Position numbers and translations under genes: made by a program. Below, piece by piece: positions 59,164 to 64,000 of a stretch of 64,000 bases of DNA. The stretch spans positions 1 to 64,000 of the forward strand of contig NZ_SLWK01000016.1 in the NCBI RefSeq assembly GCF_004345615.1. The letters are read 5' to 3'. The stretch comes from Natronoflexus pectinivorans (GTDB lineage Bacteria; Bacteroidota; Bacteroidia; Bacteroidales; Marinilabiliaceae). The notes under the pieces were generated by a model, which worked only from the letters and a program-made list of their open reading frames with translations, made no database searches and had not been told where the DNA came from. Within the stretch, counting starts at the first letter, position 1; each line of letters begins with the position of its first letter.

Positions 59164-61377
59164 ATGAAGAAACTGCATATTGTATCGAACCGATTGCCTT
59201 TTAGTATCAGCTTTGATGATGGAAATCCGACTTTAACGCCCAGTGTTGGCGGTTTAGCCACAGGAATGAATTCAGTTTACAAAGATTTCAGCGGGAACTG
59301 GATTGGTTGGCCAGGAGTTGCTTCTGACAGTCAATCGCCCGCAGATTTGGCTCGAATTGATGCTTTATTGGAGAAGGAGGGTTGTGTTTCGGTGCATTTG
59401 AGCAATCACGAGGTGGAGGAGTTTTATGAGGGGTTTTGTAATAATACCATCTGGCCTTTATTTCATTATTTTGCTCAATATGTGGACTTTCATGCGGAGT
59501 TTTGGGATGCTTATGTGGAGGTAAACCAAAAATTTGCAGATAAAACTCTCGAAGTTATTGAAGACGGAGATTACGTTTGGGTGCACGATTACCAGTTGAT
59601 GTTGGTGCCTGAAATGATCAAGAGCAAGAAGCCGAACATCACCATCGGTTATTTTTTGCATATTCCATTTCCATCCTATGAAGTATTCAGAATTCTTCCC
59701 TGGCGGGATGAATTGCTCAAAGGGTTGTTGGGAGCCGATCTGATCGGATTTCACACCTATGATTATGAGCGACATTTTCTCAGCAGTGTTCGTCGATTAT
59801 TCGGGTATGAGATTACGTTTAACGAAATTCACATTGATGACCGCATCATTCTTGCCGATGCATTCCCCATGGGAATTGACTATAAGAAATTTGATGATGC
59901 TGCCATTAAAATTAACCAAACACCTCTTAAAGAGAGGTCTGAAGTTCATCGCGAACTGGAGAAGTATTTCCTGATGGATCCTGACAGGAAACTGGTTCTC
60001 TCCATCGATCGGCTTGATTACTCCAAAGGGATTCCCAACCGCCTGAGGGCTTTTGGTCGTTTTCTGGAAAATCATCCCGAATATCGTGGAAAGGTGACGC
60101 TTATAATGCTTTCTGTGCCTTCGCGCAACAATGTGATTCATTACCAACGTCTGCGAAGTGAGGTGGAAGAGTTAGTAGGCAGCATTAACGGCCTTTATGG
60201 GAACATTAACTATACGCCTGTTTGGTATTTCTACCGCACCATGCCATTCCAAAACCTGGTAGAACTTTACAGCATGTGTGATGTGGCTCTGATTACCCCG
60301 GTTCGTGATGGCATGAATCTGGTAGCCAAAGAGTATGTTGCTTCTCGAATTAACCAGACCGGGGTCATGGTAATAAGTGAAATGGCCGGCGTTGTAAAAG
60401 AAATGGGAGAGGCCATTGTTATTAATCCCAATGACGAAAATCAGATGGAAAAAGCCATCCTTCAGGCATTGGAAATGCCTCTGGATGAACAGAAAAAACG
60501 GATGGCTACCATGCAGAAACGAATCAGACGTTACGATGTTTTCAAGTGGGCTAAGGAGTTTGTAGGTGCGCTTAATCGTGTGAATAAAATCCAAAAGGAT
60601 TTTCTTGCTAAAAAAATTACTCCTGAAGTTGGGAAAACCATCATCGATAAATTTGAGAAGGCAGGCAAACGCGCCATCTTTCTGGATTATGATGGCACTC
60701 TTACCGGGTTTAAAGCCGATCCGCAAGAGGTTCAGCCCGATGCTGAACTGAAAAAACTAATTGATGAACTAACTGAATCGGAAAAGAATATTGTCACCAT
60801 TATTAGTGGACGAGACAAAGAGACTCTTTCCAAATGGTTTGAAGGACATAATGTTAATCTGATTTGCGAACATGGGGTGTGGTTGCGCAGGATCGGTGAA
60901 GACTGGAATATGCTCACAAACGCATCCAACTCCTGGATGCCCACCATTAGACCAGTTTTGGAAAGTTATGTTGACCGAACACCAGGGTCATTTCTTGAAG
61001 AAAAAAACTACTCGCTTGTATGGCATTTCCGTCGAGCGGAAGCTGAGTTGGGTGAACTTCGTGCCAAAGAGTTAAGGGACGAACTAACAGAGTTGGTAGC
61101 CAACCACAACCTCGAAATTATGGAAGGAAACAAAGTGGTTGAGGTTAAAACCGGAGGCGTGAACAAAGGTGCAGCAGCCAACAGTTTTCTGCTCAATATG
61201 AATGCTGACTTTATTATGGGTGTTGGGGATGATTGGACTGATGAGTTCCTGTTTAAAGAATTACCCGAGACTGCCATTACCGTTAAAGTTGGGATTAAGC
61301 ATACCAATGCAGCTTATAAACTAGAAACTGTGGAGGCAGTAAGAGCGTTCCTCAAAAAACTTTCAAAGAAAAAGTAA
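59164..61377 (+). CDS. otsAB: bifunctional trehalose-6-phosphate synthase/phosphatase
   Basis: 737 residues. The N-terminal ~480 residues are GT20 Ots[49 protein letters not shown] and [22 protein letters not shown]. From ~500 a HAD phosphatase OtsB follows: [11 protein letters not shown] (DxDGT), [25 protein letters not shown] and [13 protein letters not shown]. It makes trehalose-6-P from UDP-glucose and glucose-6-P, then dephosphorylates it. The fusion channels intermediates and is typical of several Bacteroidota. Trehalose serves as stress protectant. Confidence 0.95.
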   Translation: MKKLHIVSNRLPFSISFDDGNPTLTPSVGGLATGMNSVYKDFSGNWIGWPGVASDSQSPADLARIDALLEKEGCVSVHLSNHEVEEFYEGFCNNTIWPLFHYFAQYVDFHAEFWDAYVEVNQKFADKTLEVIEDGDYVWVHDYQLMLVPEMIKSKKPNITIGYFLHIPFPSYEVFRILPWRDELLKGLLGADLIGFHTYDYERHFLSSVRRLFGYEITFNEIHIDDRIILADAFPMGIDYKKFDDAAIKINQTPLKERSEVHRELEKYFLMDPDRKLVLSIDRLDYSKGIPNRLRAFGRFLENHPEYRGKVTLIMLSVPSRNNVIHYQRLRSEVEELVGSINGLYGNINYTPVWYFYRTMPFQNLVELYSMCDVALITPVRDGMNLVAKEYVASRINQTGVMVISEMAGVVKEMGEAIVINPNDENQMEKAILQALEMPLDEQKKRMATMQKRIRRYDVFKWAKEFVGALNRVNKIQKDFLAKKITPEVGKTIIDKFEKAGKRAIFLDYDGTLTGFKADPQEVQPDAELKKLIDELTESEKNIVTIISGRDKETLSKWFEGHNVNLICEHGVWLRRIGEDWNMLTNASNSWMPTIRPVLESYVDRTPGSFLEEKNYSLVWHFRRAEAELGELRAKELRDELTELVANHNLEIMEGNKVVEVKTGGVNKGAAANSFLLNMNADFIMGVGDDWTDEFLFKELPETAITVKVGIKHTNAAYKLETVEAVRAFLKKLSKKK

Positions 61378-61401
61378 TTTAATTTTATACTGATATAATT
61401 T

Positions 61402-62388
61402 ATGAATCAACACAGTGAGTTTGATGTTCCTCCTTTTGTGAAGGACATTTTTGGAAACATTCCCCGTTTGGCGGGGATTGTTTTGCTGGCCGTACTGGCC
61501 TGGAATATGATATTTCAGATCGCTTCGGAAGAGGTTGGAGTAATCACCCGTTTTGGGAAATTTGAACGTCTAGTAAGCCCCGGACTTAATTTCAAAATGC
61601 CGTTTGTGGAGAAATTGGTAAAAGTTCCGGTTGAACGTCAGCAGAAACAGGAGTTTGGGTTTCGAACAGTATCCACAGATGTGCGCTCAGAATACACTAA
61701 AAGGGGTACTTCCGATGAATCTCTGATGCTGACAGGTGACCTTAATCTTGCCGATGTGGAGTGGGTAGTACAATACCGGATTCAAGACCCATACAAATAT
61801 CTTTTCATGGTTAGAAACCCGGAAGGTACGTTAAGAGACATCTCTGAATCATCCATGCGCCAGATTGTGGGTGACAGAACTGTGAATGAAGTGCTTACCG
61901 TTGGACGTACCGAAGTTGCTCAAACCGTAAGGGACTTGATTCAGGGCTTGGTGGATGAATACTCTTTGGGTTTACGAATTGAGCAGGTTGTTTTACAGGA
62001 TGTAAATCCGCCCGATCCGGTTAAGCCTGCTTTTAATGCGGTTAACCAGGCTCAACAGGAGAGGGAGACGCTGATTAATCAAGCCAAAGCGGAATACAAC
62101 CGGGTCATTCCAAGAGCGCGCGGACAGGCACAGGAGACCATTCAGCGAGCAGAGGGTTATGCAACTGCACGTGTGAATAATGCGCAGGGAGAGGCAGTCC
62201 GTTTTAATTTGTTGTTTGATGAATATATGCGAGCACCTGAAATCACTAAACGACGAATTTATCTTGAAACCATGCAAAGGGTGATCCCTCAAATGGGGAA
62301 TAAGATCATTACCGATCAGGATGGCAACAATGTTTTTCCATTGTTGCAGATGCAATTAAGTCAAGGTCAGAAAAAAGAATCAAATTAA
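61402..62388 (+). CDS. hflK: FtsH modulator HflK (SPFH/band 7)
   Basis: 328 residues. One N-terminal membrane helix (LAGIVLLAVLAWNMIFQI), then the SPFH domain: EEVGVITRFGKFERLVSPGLNFKMPFVEKLVKVPVERQQ and ADVEWVVQYRIQDPYKYLF, then a coiled-coil (AQQERETLINQAKAEYNRVIPRARGQ). HflK with HflC forms a cage around the membrane protease FtsH and tunes its activity. It lies 13 bases before hflC. Confidence 0.93.
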   Translation: MNQHSEFDVPPFVKDIFGNIPRLAGIVLLAVLAWNMIFQIASEEVGVITRFGKFERLVSPGLNFKMPFVEKLVKVPVERQQKQEFGFRTVSTDVRSEYTKRGTSDESLMLTGDLNLADVEWVVQYRIQDPYKYLFMVRNPEGTLRDISESSMRQIVGDRTVNEVLTVGRTEVAQTVRDLIQGLVDEYSLGLRIEQVVLQDVNPPDPVKPAFNAVNQAQQERETLINQAKAEYNRVIPRARGQAQETIQRAEGYATARVNNAQGEAVRFNLLFDEYMRAPEITKRRIYLETMQRVIPQMGNKIITDQDGNNVFPLLQMQLSQGQKKESN

Positions 62389-62401
62389 TATTTAGAGAAC
62401 C

Positions 62402-63343
62402 ATGCAAAAGAATTTAATATACTTAATAGTAGCAGCTGTTATCCTGGTGGTGGTTGTATCGCAAAGTGCATATGTGGTTAATGAAACCCAACAGGTGGTT
62501 GTTACCCAGTTTGGCCGGCCGGTAGGCGAGGCCATTACTACGCCCGGATTGAAATTTAAAGTCCCATTTATTCAAAAAACAAATTTTATCGAAAAACGGT
62601 TTTTGGAATGGGATGGTGATCCAAACCAAATTCCTACTAAGGATAAAAAATTTATTTTCGTTGATACTTATGCCAGATGGCAAATTGTTGATCCACTGAG
62701 ATACTTCATTCGTTTTACAAATGAACGGAGTGCGATGTCCCGATTAGCCGATATTTTGGATGGTGAAACGAGGGACTTTATCGCCAGTCATAATCTCGAA
62801 GAGGCAGTAAGAACCAGTAATCGGGAGCCTGTTTCGTCGGGAATTATTGGTGATATGATTGGTGATTCTTTGATGCATATTGAAGTAGGTAGGGATCGCA
62901 TTCAGAGGATGATTCGTCAATCGGCCAACGAACAGGCTCGCGAGTTGGGTCTTGAAATCCTCGATTTCAAGATTAAGCGGATCAACTATGTCCCCGAGGT
63001 ACGCGAGCAGGTCTATAACCGAATGATCAGTGAGCGTTTGCGTATTGCCGATGAATTTCGTTCTGAGGGACAGGGCGAAGCATCGGTTATTAATGGTGAA
63101 AAGGAGCGTGAGTTGCAAACCATTCAGTCAGCGGCTTTTCGTCAAGCAGAAGAGATTATGGGTAGAGCAGACGCTGAAGCTGCTGCCATATATACCGCGG
63201 CATATAACAGGAATAATGCAGCAAGGGAACTCTATGCTTTCCTTAAGTCATTGGAAACTTTCGAGAAAACACTGGACAAAGAAACACAGGTTATTTTGTC
63301 CACCAACAGCGATTTGTATAAGTATCTGAAGAGGATGCATTAA
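62402..63343 (+). CDS. hflC: FtsH modulator HflC (SPFH/band 7)
   Basis: 313 residues. Membrane helix NLIYLIVAAVILVVVVSQSAYV, SPFH domain with ETQQVVVTQFGRPVGEAITTPGLKFKVPFIQKTNFIEKRFLEWDG and FVDTYARWQIVDPLRYF, then EMSERLRIADEFRSEGQGEASVING-like helical stalk and a terminal helical cap. Partner of HflK. A strong terminator follows at 63370. Confidence 0.93.
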   Translation: MQKNLIYLIVAAVILVVVVSQSAYVVNETQQVVVTQFGRPVGEAITTPGLKFKVPFIQKTNFIEKRFLEWDGDPNQIPTKDKKFIFVDTYARWQIVDPLRYFIRFTNERSAMSRLADILDGETRDFIASHNLEEAVRTSNREPVSSGIIGDMIGDSLMHIEVGRDRIQRMIRQSANEQARELGLEILDFKIKRINYVPEVREQVYNRMISERLRIADEFRSEGQGEASVINGEKERELQTIQSAAFRQAEEIMGRADAEAAAIYTAAYNRNNAARELYAFLKSLETFEKTLDKETQVILSTNSDLYKYLKRMH

Positions 63344-63369
63344 TCTGTAGTAAACTATTTTCTTAAGGA

Positions 63370-63400
63370 ACGCCTGATGTGATTGCATCAGGCGTTTTTT
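63370..63400 (+). terminator. hflKC intrinsic terminator
   Basis: ACGCCTGATG-tgattg-CATCAGGCGT followed by TTTTTT, 27 bases after the hflC stop: perfect 10-bp stem and 6-base loop. Confidence 0.88.
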
Positions 63401-63569
63401 ATGTGGAAAAGTGTAAAATTCTGTCAATTTGGGCGATGTTTCTCAAGTTTTTATTGAAATCAGGTTGAGAATTAGTAATTTAGTATTGTAGATTCATGAC
63501 ATTTCTTTGCACGAATCAGCCCCATTACCACGCAGCCAAATAAAGTTAAACTTCGCAAATTCAAACTCT

Positions 63570-64000
63570 ATGTATTTCTTTGACTATTTTAAGAGACAAA
63601 AACTATCTGCTGTCTTTGTCTCTTCTCTTGCCTTTATCTTGTTGGCTTCATGCACTGAAAAATCTGATAATCAGGTTAGAGAAAGGCTATCCATTAATGA
63701 CGGGTGGCGTTTTTTTAGATACGATGATGCAACTGATGCCGATGGTTTGATATATGATGTCAGACCTGATGTTGATGAAGATATTGATCAACGAGAAGCA
63801 GATGATCAGCCTGTTGAGGGAGAGTGGGTTGAGGGAGAGGAGTCTGTTCTAAAAGCATGGATTCTCCCTTCAGGGAATGATTTTATTAAAGACCCTGCTA
63901 AGCGCCATGTCAGACCTGAAGGATATCCCGGATTTGATTTCCCCTTTGTTCAGGCTGGTTTTGATGATGGTAATTGGGAGAAAGTAAACCTGCCTCACGA
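63570..64000 (+). CDS. family 2 glycoside hydrolase, 5' part (cut by window end)
   Basis: Open frame running off the window (143 codons seen). Lipoprotein signal FVSSLAFILLASC, then the GH2 N-terminal sugar-binding pattern RERLSINDGWRFFRYDD ... AWILPSGNDFI ... DDGNWEKVNLPHD, ending at the window edge. NDGWRFF and WxxVNLPHD are the standard opening of bacterial beta-galactosidase/beta-glucuronidase-type GH2 enzymes. An acidic stretch (DEDIDQREADDQPVEGEWVEGEE) is unusual in the first domain. Substrate cannot be judged from the visible part. Confidence 0.8.
   Translation, partial: MYFFDYFKRQKLSAVFVSSLAFILLASCTEKSDNQVRERLSINDGWRFFRYDDATDADGLIYDVRPDVDEDIDQREADDQPVEGEWVEGEESVLKAWILPSGNDFIKDPAKRHVRPEGYPGFDFPFVQAGFDDGNWEKVNLPH

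Noticed and set aside
1-64000. CRISPR array, tRNA, rRNA, insertion sequence or prophage
   Set aside because: No regular repeat-spacer pattern, no cloverleaf with CCA-type end, no rRNA signature and no transposase or phage gene were seen.

Overview
The window looks like chromosomal DNA of a member of the Bacteroidota, probably an environmental Bacteroidales/Marinilabiliales-type anaerobe or facultative anaerobe. The evidence is: many promoters with the Bacteroidota -7 box TAnnTTTG (one copy, at 25794-25824, has the textbook TTTG-N19-TAnnTTTG layout); two TonB-dependent receptors with N-terminal carboxypeptidase-like domains; a protein with a type IX secretion sorting tail; and families common in that phylum (DUF5063, DUF4625, split LysO, short lipoproteins). 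The species assignment is inference. No rRNA, tRNA, CRISPR array, phage or insertion sequence was recognised.

Layout. 1-6 kb is a patchy region: a truncated VOC-family gene, a non-coding repeat, small unknown proteins, a metallophosphoesterase, a FAD monooxygenase, an orphan propeptide-like lipoprotein and a Tat-exported aldo/keto reductase. 6-16 kb is nucleic-acid housekeeping: a short SSB, RecQ, a four-gene run (DUF5063, RNase D-like exonuclease, RlmI-like methyltransferase, DEAD-box helicase), a HigBA toxin-antitoxin pair and Tex. 16-25 kb holds a membrane histidine kinase overlapping an amino-acid permease, a glycosyltransferase, an alanine:cation symporter, a two-piece LysO lysine exporter, PPK2 and a PLP-dependent sulfur amino-acid enzyme. 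26-31 kb has an ECF-type sigma factor, a compact operon of free-methionine-sulfoxide reductase with folM/folB/folK-like genes, and an opposing operon HlyD-VTC-DUF4956.

33-41 kb is the most coherent accessory unit: a TonB receptor with a predicted NikR-type operator, a TrmO-FmdE fusion protein, a small membrane protein, and an operon of NikR, a binding lipoprotein, a FecCD-type permease and an ATPase. Together they predict nickel (or cobalt) uptake across both membranes under NikR control. 43-47 kb is a second metal-uptake candidate: a ZnuD-like TonB receptor followed by two lipoproteins of DUF4625 type rich in histidine. 47.5-49.5 kb is a type II restriction-modification pair (Eco47II-type nuclease, HTH-containing C5 methylase) whose methylase promoter carries a symmetrical operator candidate. 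50-57 kb is dominated by a giant alpha-2-macroglobulin lipoprotein in which the thioester cysteine is replaced by serine, plus a TPR partner. 57-63 kb has a GH15 hydrolase divergent from a trehalose-phosphate synthase/phosphatase, then hflK-hflC. The window ends inside a GH2 glycosidase gene.

Several gene-free stretches carry small hairpins, degenerate repeats (including a CCCTAAA tract) and gene remnants. These are listed separately.
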